NCBI GenBank assembly: GCA_002943765.1
Contig: PQWQ01000025.1
Span: forward strand, 124,001 to 188,000
Source: Psoroptes ovis
Taxonomy: Eukaryota > Arthropoda > Arachnida > Sarcoptiformes > Psoroptidae
Reading direction: 5' to 3'
Length of the DNA stretch: 64,000 bases
The notes below the pieces were generated by a model that saw only the letters and a program-made list of their open reading frames with translations, was not told the origin of the DNA and searched no databases. The position numbers and the translations under genes are program-made. Numbering within the stretch: the stretch's first letter is position 1; each line of letters opens with the position of its first letter. This document shows positions 10,460 to 21,008 of this stretch, in pieces.

Positions 10460-10939
10460 AAAATACACTCTAACTAATACAATGCTGCTAGCTGGCGCTA
10501 GCAGCAAGCAACCAAGTGTTCGATTTCAAAGGGTAAACCCTTTGAAGGTTTTTTTTCTTTGCAAAAAGATAAAATTGAAGGAAAAGGGTCATCAATTTTC
10601 GAGTGAATCATTTGATAGATTCAAGAAGAAACCTTATCTCGGAAGCATTATTCGAAGAGAGGAAGGGAAGGCAAGCAAGGCCTTAACCCTCTCTTTTAAC
10701 TGCTAGCAAGTCTCAAATGGCGCACTTTACACTGGCAATTTCGAGTTCAAGAAATCGGTATTGAAGGGTCTAGAAGGGTTTCTAAGGGCCGAAGAGGGTT
10801 CTAAAGGGGTTTTGAAAGGATTCAAAGACTTATCAAAGGGTTATAAGGGTGTGACCTTCAATATTTTTGAACGGAAACTTTTCGAGAAGAAAGTTTACGG
10901 GAAAAAAAGTTTACAGAAAATTTCTCAAAACTAACTTAC

Positions 10940-11112
10940 CTCCAATAACCATCATACAAATGGTGAAAATTTTTTCATTATCCGTTTCAGGTGCAACATT
11001 ACCGAAACCAACACTGGTCATACATGTCATAGTGAAATACAGCGAAGTGATGTACATTGTTGAACGTTCAGGTCCACCTTCCAGTTCGACACGTGCCGTT
11101 GCATTGTTTGGC
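10940..11112 (-). CDS. eag: Eag potassium channel, coding exon 10: turret, selectivity filter, start of S6
   Basis: 173 nt. Reads PNNATARVELEGGPERSTMY (turret), then SLYFTMTCMTSVGFGNVAPE (pore helix and filter), then TDNEKIFTICMMVIG (S6). The filter SVGFGN is that of EAG/ERG-type potassium channels, with Phe where most potassium channels have Tyr. Donor GTAAGTTAG, phase 1 out, agreeing with exon 11. Entry requires phase 2: the only acceptor (CCTAAG above 11112) leaves one G before the CCA codon. Exon 9 ends in phase 0, so a short exon is missing between them or the acceptor is wrong. NNAT could be an N-glycosylation site. Confidence 0.9.
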
Positions 11113-12127
11113 CTTAGGTGAAATGGAAACTTTTTTACCGGGGGGGGGAGAAAAAAAATTGAAATGAGAAAGTTTACAGGAAATTTTCCAGGAATTTTCC
11201 AGGAATTTTTTATTTTTCGACCAAAATGTCAAAGGGTTTAACCCTTAGAAAAAAAATTTTCCGGGAAAATTTCTCGACTAATTAGTTGTCAATCGATCGA
11301 TTGATCGATTGATTGATTGATTGATCGAAATGTAATCAAAGATTAAATAATCAAGTCTCTCTCTCTGTTTTAACACCAAAGTAAACAAAAATCGATTATT
11401 TAAACAATCGATTTAATCGATTAATTGATTGATTGATTGATTAATACATAAACAATTTTTTTCGATTTTTAGTGGACCTATAGCTTTGTTTGTTTATCCG
11501 ATACATATTTACGAACAACAACCTTACTAAGGACTAAACACTCATCGACATCACTCATCATCATCACCCTTGATTATTCACAGAGTTAATTTATTTACTT
11601 TGTCCTCTAGAAGTTCCAAGGTGGGGGAAGGTGGTGATGAAAATTCCAAAATTACCCCACCTGCTACTCCACAGATTCCACCCTTTATTCATTGGCTGAA
11701 GGGTAGCCATGCTTATCCACCTCGCAGTGGAAGTGATGTGGATGGATACAAAAGGAGGGATGTAAATGAATAGACTGGGAGTGAAGGAACGGAATGGCTA
11801 CAATGGAAGTGATGCGAATTGATGCAGTGGAATTGTCGGGATGGCTACAATGGGAAGTGATGCAAAGATGAAATTTTACGGAAATTTTTATTTGTTTGTT
11901 TGTGTGTAAATAAACAAAAAGCAAAAAAAAAATTAATTAAAAATATCAAATTTTCATAAGCTGAAAATATGTGCGTATGGCCCAAAATATGAATAAGAGT
12001 ATCCGTTTTTTGGCAAATATTTGACATTTTTCTATTTTTATCCGGCCAAAAGAAAGAAAAAAAATGAGAAAAAAAAAACGAAACTGTTTGGACATTGAAA
12101 GTTCATCATGAGTTTACATAGAGTTTC

Positions 12128-12249
12128 AAGTTTTAATTCAGAGTTTTAAAATTGAATTTCGTAGTTTTCAAGTTAAATTTCGTAATAATATAATGTAAAT
12201 TTACATTGAAAACTACGAAATTCAATTTTAAAACTCTGAATTAAAACTT
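12128..12249. repeat. Palindrome with two perfect 43-bp arms (E family, copy 1)
   Basis: Arm AAGTTTTAATTCAGAGTTTT... (12128-12170) returns as its exact inverse complement at 12207-12249, with a 36-bp loop containing ATGTAAATTTACAT. Related to 22613-22750. Likely a non-autonomous DNA element. Confidence 0.75.
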
Positions 12250-12405
12250 TAAAACTTTGTAAAAACATCAAAAATTTTTGATGATGATGATGTTTGTGTT
12301 TGAGTGGAACTTTAATTTAATTACACACATGGAAAAAAAATTGCTACAAGGTAAACAAATGTAACAAAAAAGAAAAAAAACGAGCAAACAAAAAGCTACA
12401 TATTG

Positions 12406-12482
12406 GGGTTGTCCCATAAGTTTTTGCCGTTTTTTTAATTTTTTTTTCATTCGAAAAACAGCAAAAACTTATGGGACAACCT
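12406..12482. mobile_element. Mariner-type MITE, A family (full description of the family)
   Basis: Starts GGTTGTCCCATAAGTTTTTGCCG and ends with its inverse ...AACTTATGGGACAACCT. Family A differs from B at the ends by CCCATAAGTT instead of CCGAAAAGTT. It is almost a full palindrome: the GCCGTTTTT arm faces AAAAACGGC across a T-rich tip with CATTCGAA. In this copy one arm base of ACGGC has mutated (ACAGC). Confidence 0.85.
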
Positions 12483-13061
12483 AACAAAAAGTTTGTGTAA
12501 CTTTTTGTTTGTTCAAACTTTTTTTTTCGGGATGATTAAAGTATCGCTATTTTTGTAGCCTTTTTTTTGTTTTATTTTTGATACTTGAACGAAATACGTT
12601 AATCCTCTTTCATCAATTGATTTCAGTTAATTTGATTATAATTTTTTTTTGCCATTTTTTTTCCTTTCAATGACTATCGATAATTACATATGATCAAAAT
12701 AATCGATTGTTTGCGTGTTTTGACATTTTTTTTTCGGGAATTTTTTTTTTTTTTTTTTGATACAAAATCAATTTGATTAAATGTCAAATTAGACATGTTT
12801 GGATTATTGTTTGAGAAATTTTCCGGAAAGTTTTTCAATTATGCAAAATTGCTGGCAGGGTTTTTTTCGGGAAAATTGCTCGAATTTCCCGAAAATTTCT
12901 TTGAGAATTTTTTTTTACCGGGAAATTTCCGAAAATTTTCTGAAGTTCAATCAATCCTGACTCTTCAAGATGCTGAGCCTTTGAGGATAAAGGGTCATAA
13001 ATTTATTGTGACTAAAGTAACTAAGAATGGTATTCAAAGGGTTATGATAAACGACACTTAC

Positions 13062-13204
13062 TTGTGTAACGTTGCCCAGCTTCCATAGCCAACTATATGT
13101 AAGATAATTTTCTGAATCACTACGTCCAATACTATACCAAATACATGCTAACCAATGAGCGACAAGCATATAAAAACATAGTAACAGGATTAACATGGCG
13201 GCAC
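13062..13204 (-). CDS. eag: Eag potassium channel, coding exon 9: S5 and start of the turret
   Basis: 143 nt, phase 1 in, phase 0 out (donor GTAAGTGTC). Reads AAMLILLLCFYMLVAHWLAC (S5), then IWYSIGRSDSENYLTYSWLW, then KLGNVTQ. Drosophila continues SPYSYIW here before the pore; that piece is absent from both this exon and exon 10, consistent with a missing small exon. Confidence 0.93.
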
Positions 13205-13343
13205 CTGGCGGTGAATTATTAGTGAAAACAAAAACAAAAAAAAAGGGTTAATTAATTAATCGAAAAAAAAACCTTCAAAAAATTTCAATTAAAAAAAATA
13301 TTGAAGGTTAAGTTAACCTTTGCCTTAACCTCTAGTCATATAT

Positions 13344-13420
13344 TGAGTTGTCCGAAAAGTTTTTGTCGATTATATGGTAAGGAATTATAAGAAAATCGGC
13401 AAGAACTTATCGGACAACCT
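13344..13420. mobile_element. Mariner-type MITE, B family, GATTATAT-centre variant
   Basis: One G lost in the left end (GAGTTGTCC). Interior TTTTTGTCGATTATATGG resembles the subgroup with TATATCGTAG / CTACGATATA centres. Confidence 0.8.
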
Positions 13421-13623
13421 AATACAATATGCTACCACAACACACATATCAACCATTGGTGGTTTTCATTTCAATTAAAAAATGTTTTCCAAACAAAAAA
13501 AAATGTAATCAAAGGGTTATATGCAAATGTGCATTATGGCACATAAGCATACACGCTTGGCATAATCCATTTAATCCATATTTATTCACATAAATAATTG
13601 AACATTTTTTTTCTTGGTTTATC

Positions 13624-13699
13624 AGGTTGTCCCATAAGTTCTGGCTGTTTTTCAAATGAAAAACAACTTAAAAAACGGCCAAAACTTATGGGACAACCT
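13624..13699. mobile_element. Mariner-type MITE, A family
   Basis: Arms CTGGCTGTTTTTC / AAAAAACGGCCAAAAC have begun to diverge; ends intact. Confidence 0.85.
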
Positions 13700-14821
13700 A
13701 ATAGTTGAAGCACCGAGCAAAAAAAAAAAATAAACATAAAAATTTCAAAAATTTTTTTAATTAAAAAAATTTTTTCCCATTTTTTTTTAATTAACCTTCT
13801 TTTTTGGGGGGATTGAAAGGGTTAAACATTTAAACACAAAGAGGAATTTTTTCGAGAAAAAAAAATAATTTATGGAGCAAATTTCCATAAATTTTTTCCC
13901 CAAAAAAAATTTTCTCCAAAATTGAAAATTCCTCTCCAAAATTGAAATTTGGGCGTTTTTTTTTCGGGAAAAATTTTCCAATTTTTTTTTTTTTTTTTTT
14001 TTTTTTGTAAAAAATGAAAAAGTTTAAAAGAGGAGCACAAAAGAAAGAGGGAGAGAAGTCGTGTCTGAAACATGATTTAATGATTTTTTTTTTTGGAAAT
14101 TTTTTAGAAATTTTTTTCGTGGGGAAATTTCCCGTAAATTTCGACAAATTTTTTCCCGATTGATTAAGATTCGAGAGGAGGAGGGAGAGGAGGAGGAGGA
14201 GGAGGATGAATCAATTTTTTTTCGGAAAATTTTCTCCCCTTTGAGAAGTGATAAAGTTTTTCGGGAAGAAACTTTCCGGGAAACTTTCCGAAAAACTTTT
14301 TCCATGTAAAATGAAAAAATTTCCGGGGAAATTTTTTGACCTTTTACCCTTTTTTGTTTTGACAAATTGACAATTTTATATGTGAATTATTCATGTAAAA
14401 TTTTGGGGAAAATTTGACAAAAGTTTTTTGTAGAGTAATCATGTGATGTGACAATTGCAGATATTTTGAATTTTAAAATTTTTGGAAATTTTCCCGAAAA
14501 AAAAATTTTCGAAAATTTTTTTTTTCACCAACCCGAACACACACACACACCACACATACATAAGGCACTTGTCAATGTCAAGAGCACGAATTGAATTTTT
14601 TTCGAAAATTTTTTTCCGAGAAAATTTTCGAGAGCTTCTAATAAGAGGGGGGACGAGGGTGGTAATTAAACAAGAGGCCCGAACCTCTTGAATTTTGAAA
14701 AAAAAAATTTCAAAAAAAAAAAACAACACTTAAAATGTACTTATCCGTTTGAAAGCGGATGGCATTTTAAAAGCCATTCGCTTTTAATGATTTTCAATTA
14801 ACGCAAATAATCAAATGTATT

Positions 14822-14898
14822 AGGTTGTCCCATAAGTTTTTGCCGTTTTTTCAGATTTTTTTTCATTAAAAAAACGGCGAAAACTTATGGGACAACCT
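14822..14898. mobile_element. Mariner-type MITE, A family
   Basis: TGTAT-TAGG / CCTAATA flanks preserve the TA context; arm GCCGTTTTTTC pairs with AAAACGGCG. Confidence 0.87.
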
Positions 14899-15821
14899 AA
14901 TATCAACAATTAATGTATCGAGTATTCGGGAACAACGAGAGTTTTTCAGTTTCTGTTCTTGACATGATTGCTATTATCAGAAAAAATTGATACACTTTAA
15001 ATGTATCGTTTTTTATTCCATGTTGCAACAAGATGTTTCTTGTTCACTTTTGCATCCCGCGAAATTAGCATCAATTAAAAATGTGAGGGAAAATTTCCGG
15101 GAAAATTTCCCCGGAAATTTTCCAGAAAAAATTATGATTAATTTTTGCTGAAAATTTTCTGGAAAAAATTTCTATTTTTAGAAATTGATGATGATGATGA
15201 GGAGGAAAAGGAGGAGGAAATTTCCCAGAAATTTCGTTTCTGAGAAATTTTTCTCTCAGAATTTTATTGGCTTAAAAAGCTTGGAAAATTTCCAAAATTT
15301 TAAAATTCAAAATTTCAAAATTTCTAGGAAAGTTTCTCAGAGTCTCACAGTCAAATTGTCAATTTTCAATAAGTCTTAGAGTCTGAGACATTTTTTTTTT
15401 TCGGGAGAAACTTTCCGGGAATTATGTCGGAGAGAGAAACTTTCCGAGAAATTATTGATTTTCTTATTTCAATTCTCTCTCTTCGAAATTACAAATCAAC
15501 AAATTTTCATTTCTACCACTTTGGTGATTTCTACACACATTTAGTCATTAATTTTTCATAAATCACACACATACACACAGAGATTATTCAAGAAAAAATC
15601 GATTCACCAGTGAGAGAAGCTGAAAAATTGGAGAAATTTTCGGGGAAAAAAATTTCCAAAAACTTTCTCGGAGAAAAGTTTCTAGAAGAAAAGTTCCCCG
15701 AAATCTCCGAGAAAATTTCTTCCCAGAATTCCCGAGAAAATTTCCCGAAAAATTTCCCCCTCATCCATTCAATTGCTATTCAAGCGTAAATATATCTTTA
15801 TTGATTATTGAATGTATTAGT

Positions 15822-15899
15822 TGGTTGTCCCATAAGTTCTTGCCGTTTTTCGATGTGAAAAAATATTTAAAAAAACGGCAAGAACTTATGGGACAACCT
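15822..15899. mobile_element. Mariner-type MITE, A family
   Basis: Left end TTAGTTGGTTGTCC carries a 4-bp insertion; arms CTTGCCGTTTTT / AAAAACGGCAAG are exact. Confidence 0.85.
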
Positions 15900-16556
15900 A
15901 ATAGAAATGTTTGAAAATCTTGAAAAGAATAAAAGTAATTTGCATAAGCCTGTGTGAAGTGTCAAAAGCTTCGGCGGTGGTGGATTCCCGAAGCCAAAGC
16001 ATCTTTGTGATTCGGGTACCATTCATAATGTAAATCTTTCTGGAAAGATTTCTTTCTTTCCCAGAAAGATTTCTTTTGAAAATCAATTTTCAATGAAAAT
16101 TGAATTCTCATTGATCATCATCGAATGCATTGCATTCGATGATGCATTCATGCATTGAATGCATTTGTGGTTGTTGTCGATGTTTGTGTTGTTGTTTACT
16201 GAAGAGAAATTTTCCAGAAAGAAAAATTTTCTGGGAAAAAAATTTTCCCGGAAAATTTCCACCCCCAAAACTTGTTTATTGTGTGTGGTTTTCGAGAAAG
16301 ATTTCTTCGAGTTTTCTTCCATGAGGTCTTATTTGTTACAGTTGCTGCTGTCGTTGTGTTTGATTAATTTTCATTTTTTGGTTTTTTATGAAGATGTATT
16401 GAGGAATCAATTTAACAGGGTGCAAGAAGGGCTCGAAGGGTATCAAAGGGTTGTGTTTTTTTGGTGCAAGTGTGAGCAATTCAGGGAAATTTCCTGGGAA
16501 TCCAAGTGTTAAGTTTTGGTACAATTTTGCAAAACTGAAATCAAGTGAAAGTTATT

Positions 16557-16632
16557 AGGTTGTCCCATAAGTTCTTGCCGATTTTCCAATAATTTTCTAC
16601 GATATAACCGGCAAGAATTTATGGGACAACCT
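16557..16632. mobile_element. Mariner-type MITE, A ends with a B-type centre
   Basis: A-family termini, but the interior GATTTTCCAATAATTTTC and TACGATATAACCGG are those of B copies at 25066 and 62915. This is a chimera, suggesting internal exchange between the two families. Confidence 0.85.
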
Positions 16633-16673
16633 AATAAAATAGATAAATTCATATGATATACACATTCACTTAC

Positions 16674-16767
16674 CATATTCAAGATAGCGATCTAATTTAC
16701 GTACGACACGTCCTAACCGTAGTAGACGTACCACTTTTAAGGCTGAAAATAGACTTCCAATACCTTG
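16674..16767 (-). CDS. eag: Eag potassium channel, coding exon 8: S4 voltage sensor
   Basis: 94 nt, phase 0 in, phase 1 out (donor GTAAGTGAA). Reads QGIGSLFSALKVVRLLRLG then RVVRKLDRYLEYG. The regularly spaced Arg/Lys residues are the gating charges of S4, followed by the S4-S5 linker DRYLEYG. Conserved with fly and mammalian EAG. Separated from exon 7 by 170 nt. Confidence 0.94.
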
Positions 16768-16937
16768 CTGTTTTGGCAGAGAGATTAATGGTGACATTGA
16801 TTGATAATTGAAATGGAAATAAGATGAAATGAAATTGAATATTAATTAATCAAAAATTAATTAATCAATTCGAAATTCGAATTAATTGATCCAAAATCAA
16901 AATAAAATGAAAAAAATCCAATTCATAAAATACGTAC

Positions 16938-17124
16938 ATCTTCAGTATGATCAAATGCATTGAATATATCATAAGGCAAGCATGATAATAGATCAATAAT
17001 AAACCAGCTCCTGAGATAATTTACTCGAATAATTTTCGGATCCGATACCACTTCACCGCCGGCACCGACAAATGTTGTATGAAAATTGAGCACAATATCA
17101 ATAAAAAATATCACATCAACGATG
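16938..17124 (-). CDS. eag: Eag potassium channel, coding exon 7: S2 and S3
   Basis: 187 nt, phase 2 in, phase 0 out. Reads CIVDVIFFIDIVLNFHTTFV (S2 with its acidic residues), then GAGGEVVSDPKIIRVNYLRS, then WFIIDLLSCLPYDIFNAFDH (S3), ending TED. GGEVVSDP between S2 and S3 is a strong EAG signature. Donor is GTACGT after GAT. The unspliced frame continues upstream into the intron, but the acceptor TTGTAG above 17124 is clear. Confidence 0.95.
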
Positions 17125-18082
17125 CTACAATAATTGAAAATTGAAAAAAATATGAGAAACATTCATAAATGACGTGTCATTTTAGTAAATCATTAATCAT
17201 TGGTTGTAGCAATAATAATAATCGAATAGAATCATAAAAAAATCATTAATCATCATGGTATATATGGATGGTACCGCAAAACATGAATCATTGGGAAATG
17301 GCGATATTTGGTGGTGAGGAGGAGAGAGAAATAAATGAAAATGAAAAATTGAATTTGAAAAATAATTAATTAAATTTTTTTTTTTTTTTTTTTGGTTCCC
17401 GGGAACATTTCCCGGAGAGAGAAATTTCCCGCAAAAAAAAATTTTTAAGAAAATTTTCTTAAAAAAACTTTTAATCGATTTTTCGGGAAAATTTCTCGGG
17501 AAATTTTTCGGGAAAAAAAACTTTCCCACAAAACATATGTAAACAACAACGTATTCAAGCGGCAATGACAAATGATTTTTTTCAGAGAAAATTTCTCAGA
17601 AAAACAAAGCGAAAAATTTTCCCGAAAATTTAATGAGGCATATGTGTACATAGGCACGATTCTTAAACATTTCAGAGGGTTCTCCTACTCCTCCTCCTCA
17701 TCCTCATTCATTTCAAAGGGTTTCTCAAATGTTTTCACAAAGAAACGAGGGTCTGAGAAATCTGAGGGTCTTCAGAATCTTTAAGAGAAAAGATTCAAAA
17801 AGAGAATTTTCGATGGGAAACTTTACCGGGAATCTTGTGAAATGTAGCCAACTGACGAGGCACGCGATTCTTATTGAATGAGCGTCAAAATTTTATCGGA
17901 AAAATTTCCGGGGAAATTTCTCCACTAAAGAAATTTTCTGGGGAAAAAAATTTTCAGGAAAATTTCCTAAAATTTTTTTTTGTCGGAAATTTTCTTATGG
18001 TATGGACCCTTGGAATGGCTGAGGACTGTTCATAAATTCAAGTACATAAATAGACAATCGAATTACACCTAAATACACTTAC
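17125..18082. other. eag intron between exons 6 and 7
   Basis: 958 nt with no MITE, but two dense GGGAAATTTTC word islands (17400-17630 and 17880-17990) and a long T-run. Open frames here are compositional. Confidence 0.6.
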
Positions 18083-18190
18083 CAGTCAAGCACTAGCAGA
18101 CCAACATCTTCGGAAGTTTTATTTTTAAATGCAACATTATATGGAACCATAATGGCAGTGTAAAATGTAAGACATAATATAACCCAATCC
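18083..18190 (-). CDS. eag: Eag potassium channel, coding exon 6: S1
   Basis: 108 nt, phase 2 at both ends. Reads DWVILCLTFYTAIMVPYNVA then FKNKTSEDVGLLVLD. The start forms a split Trp codon with exon 5, giving AIWDWVILCL as in Drosophila. NKT may be the S1-S2 N-glycosylation site. Confidence 0.95.
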
Positions 18191-18572
18191 CTTTAGGTAT
18201 AATTATTAATAAGGTTCATTTTCCCATATTTCGATTCGTCGGCCGGTACACATATTTATGGATGATGGCCCCCAAAGATAATGACGGTAATAACAATATT
18301 AACGAAATGATAATTTCGATCATTTCATATCGGTAATTTCGATGCCGCCGTTCCGTGAAAATTCAATTTTGGCCGGTTTTCGATTAAATATGTCGATTAT
18401 GATGACGATGATTCGATTGATCGGGCCCACGAAAATTGAATTTTGTTAAATGAAAAAAGAGAAAAAAAAATTTGAGAAATTTCCCGGCAATTTAGAAATA
18501 TTTTTGGGAAAAAAATTTTCGGGAAATTTCCCGAAAATTTCTGGGTAATTTATGAATTGTATCATCACTTAC
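18191..18572. other. eag intron between exons 5 and 6
   Basis: 382 nt, CG- and GAT-rich in the first half, a GGGAAATTTCC island near 18480-18540. No element or RNA recognised. Confidence 0.5.
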
Positions 18573-18673
18573 CAGATTGCTTTGAATGCACAATAATGTA
18601 ACAGTATATGTGGCGGTGTTTTTGGCGCTTCTTGCCGATATTGTGGTAATATATCGGAATTTAAATTGATTAA
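18573..18673 (-). CDS. eag: Eag potassium channel, coding exon 5: linker before S1
   Basis: 101 nt, phase 0 in, phase 2 out. Reads LINLNSDILPQYRQEAPKT then PPHILLHYCAFKAI, matching fly DIMPQYRQEAPKTPPHILLHYCAFKAIW. This cytoplasmic segment connects the PAS domain to the first membrane helix. Confidence 0.93.
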
Positions 18674-19024
18674 CTTTTGATTGATTCAATCATCACATTA
18701 TTTATGAATGGTACAGCCGATGGTCAGTCCATGGTCAGGTGTCCAGATGCATGTTAAGGTCCAGATCGATGAATGGTCAGGTGTCCAAGTGGACGGCCAG
18801 GTCCAAATAATCAGGTCGGAGGCGCCGTGGTGACAGTCCGGGTGGGCAAGGTGGGGAAGAGGACCAAGGTGGCGGGCCGGGGAAGGCCGGTGGGATAAAA
18901 ATGGAAAAATAATGCAAAATTAATTAATCAAATATTTGAATGACCATCATAATCATTCATTGATTGAACAAACAAATATTGTAACCACAATAAAAGTACG
19001 CATAGATATTAAGTATTTGTATCA

Positions 19025-19102
19025 AGGTTGTCCGAAAAGTTCAGTCCGCATAATCGATCGAGAGTTGCTTATGAAAATCGGCCAAAACTTTTTGGACAAC
19101 CT
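19025..19102 (-). mobile_element. Mariner-type MITE, B family
   Basis: Reverse orientation: TTCAGTCCGCATAATCGATC left, GAAAATCGGCCAAAAC right; right end TTTGGACAACCT mutated. Confidence 0.82.
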
Positions 19103-19240
19103 CAAATTTTGCTACTGTAACTAAACCGAAAACTTTTGTTTTTTTTTTGTCAAAAATTGTTTTCCGCGTGTTTTTCTTATAATTTTTTACACAAACAATG
19201 TTTTTTGGTTATACTACCCACTTGTCAATATGTATTAAAT

Positions 19241-19370
19241 CAGTGGTTCTCAACCACTGTGCTGCGGTGGCACACTTTTGTCCGGCGAAATTTCAAAGAA
19301 ATTGTGCTTGCGAAAATTTTGAAAAGTTTCTGGCCGCGGTCAGCAAAAAAAAAAAGGTTGAGAACCACTG
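19241..19370. mobile_element. hAT-like element, CAGTGGTTCTCAACC ends, copy 1
   Basis: 130 bp bounded by CAGTGGTTCTCAACC and GGTTGAGAACCACTG. Interior starts GTGCTGCGGTGGCACAC, a form common next to hAT termini. The 8-bp flanks TATTAAAT / TACTAATA are only partly alike, so class is not proven. No transposase. Confidence 0.7.
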
Positions 19371-19534
19371 TACTAATATATATATTTATCTATCTAATAA
19401 TATTAATAATAAGAAATGTAAATAATGTACTTGAAACAATAAATGGTGAAAGTAAGATGGAAAAGAACTGAATCAGCAGAAATTTGTTGAAGGGAAAAAC
19501 TTGTATATCAACACAATTGTGTGGTGTAATAATA

Positions 19535-19642
19535 CAGTGGTTCTCAACCTTGTTTTGTTGCGGTGCAAAATTTCAAAAATTTCCAAATTTGGCCAAAGAC
19601 TAAATTGCAAAAGTTCGGTAGCACTACGGTTGAGAACCGCTG
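19535..19642. mobile_element. hAT-like element, copy 2
   Basis: 108 bp, right end GGTTGAGAACCGCTG has one change. Only 164 bp from copy 1 and sharing AAATTTCAAA... and GCGGTG words in the interior. Confidence 0.7.
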
Positions 19643-19780
19643 TAGTACATAGATACATAAGCATATTGTACACACACGCAGACAAATTGATACATTGATC
19701 AAACATGGAATCGAATGAATTGATGACGAGCGAAAAATGTAATCAATTATTGGTTCAATGAACCATATGTGTATGTATTT

Positions 19781-19857
19781 CGGTTGTCCGAAAAGTTTCG
19801 TCCGCTTAATCAATAGAGTTGCTCATTGAAAATCGACCAAAACTTTTCGGACAACCT
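19781..19857 (-). mobile_element. Mariner-type MITE, B family
   Basis: TTTCGTCCGCTTAATCAATA left, GAAAATCGACCAAAAC right; reverse orientation. Confidence 0.85.
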
Positions 19858-19971
19858 AATATGTTTGCTTTTTCTTATGTTTAATTAAGGATCTTTTTGT
19901 TTTCGAAGAAAACAAAAAAATTGTTTTTGTATCAAAATGAGCGGCATTATCAATGAGTATTAATGGATATT

Positions 19972-20049
19972 GGGTTGTCCGATAAGTTCTTGCCGTTTTT
20001 TTTATTGTTTTTTTACTTGAAAAAACGGCTAGAACTTATGGGACTACCT
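19972..20049. mobile_element. Mariner-type MITE, A family
   Basis: GGGTTGTCCGATAAGTT left end is intermediate between the A and B termini; right end GGGACTACCT mutated. Confidence 0.8.
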
Positions 20050-20165
20050 AATACAATAACTAATGATGATGGTAACGTCGTTTGTGGATTATTTTTTTCC
20101 AAATTTTTTTTTTTTTTTTGGTGGAAAATAAATCGAATTCAATCAATCAAATCGAATGAACTTAC

Positions 20166-20425
20166 CTGTCCTAAATGATATTGTTTTGTTTGTTGTTGTT
20201 CAGCTTTAATAACAGGTAAATGTGATGAAAATTGTTGAGCAAGTACTGAACGGCTACGTGTAACGGAACGTGCTAAACGTGCAAATTTACTTAAACCTTT
20301 TTGTACATCTTCTTCGATTGGTTGTTTCAACGCTGTTATATCACGAAATGTAAGCAAAAATAATACGACAACATCTTTTTCATTTTTGATCGGTGCCACT
20401 TGTAATAGTAGCCATAATGGTGTAC
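20166..20425 (-). CDS. eag: Eag potassium channel, coding exon 4: end of PAS domain and linker
   Basis: 260 nt, entered in phase 1 and left in phase 0. Begins TPLWLLLQVAPIKNEKDVVV then LFLLTFRDITALKQPIEE, the last PAS strands, then KGLSKFARLARSVTRSRS and a Gln-rich linker. Begins with GT, so it reads in frame both after exon 2 (C+GT = Arg) and after the cassette exon 3 (G+GT = Gly). Confidence 0.94.
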
Positions 20426-20601
20426 CTGTTCAAATATGACGTAATGGATGAAAATGATTAGAATTTGAATTGGAAATATTTTGGAAAGGTAATTGTTTAG
20501 GGTTCAAATATTCAATATTCACACACCTATACGTCATATATTGATGTATGTATAATGTATAATTGTTTGTTTTTGTGTGTATGTAAATTTTTATATATAT
20601 T

Positions 20602-20681
20602 AGGTCGTCCGAAAAGTTTTTACCGATTTTTTCAAATGTTTTTCAATGATATAATCATGGTAAGAACTTTGTGGACAACCT
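20602..20681. mobile_element. Mariner-type MITE, B family, ATATAATC-centre variant
   Basis: Ends AGGTCGTCCGAAAAG and CTTTGTGGACAACCT both carry substitutions. Confidence 0.78.
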
Positions 20682-21008
20682 AATATGTTTGTACTTATTA
20701 TTATTATGCAAATTCATTCACATATATCATTACAAATTCAACAAATTAATTAATTAATCAATTAGTAAAATGATTAATTTCGATAATAAGGCACCCGAAA
20801 AAAAAACTTTAAATTATTCAAAATTAAAAAAAAAAAGTTGGTTCATTCATAAATAAAGTAACACACACACACACCAGATGATCAATTAATAAATGTCAAT
20901 ATGAAACCAATGATGACCTTTAAATGTAAACTTCGACAACATTCAAGGGAAGCTTACGCAAAGCAAATACGAAAATGTTTTCGAATAATACAAATGAATA
21001 AATCCAAA

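Larger units (their letters stand above)
9536..10939. other. eag intron between exons 10 and 11
   Basis: About 1.4 kb. Holds the leftmost mariner-type MITE (9781-9858), two GGCGCC elements and ATTAATT-rich runs (9570-9680). The stretch 10470-10860 has repeated AAGGGTT words. No coding signal seen. Confidence 0.6.
11113..13061. other. eag intron(s) between exons 9 and 10
   Basis: Expected to contain the unlocated turret microexon. Visible content: ATCGATTGATTG repeats (11290-11440), a 43-bp-arm palindrome, one A-family MITE, and the first GGGAAATTTCCC-rich stretch (12800-12960). I searched the minus strand for a short Pro-Tyr-containing exon and found none with usable splice sites. Confidence 0.6.
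13205..16673. other. eag intron between exons 8 and 9
   Basis: About 3.5 kb. Besides five MITEs it is dominated by GGGAAATTTTCC-type words (13800-14640, 15080-15760, 16000-16260), poly-T or poly-A runs, a GGA-rich run (14170-14210) and a near-perfect palindrome CATCATCGAATGCA/TTGCATTCGATGATG around 16118-16146. No coding signal recognised. Confidence 0.6.
18674..20165. other. eag intron between exons 4 and 5
   Basis: 1.49 kb. The segment 18720-18900 is unusually GC-rich for an intron (GGTCAGGTCC and GGTGGGG words) without an ORF. It also holds two B MITEs, one A MITE and two neighbouring hAT-like elements. Confidence 0.6.

Noticed and set aside
11960..12010. GPYAHIF on the minus strand as the missing turret microexon
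   Set aside because: No AG acceptor precedes it, and the reading frame has no usable splice boundary.
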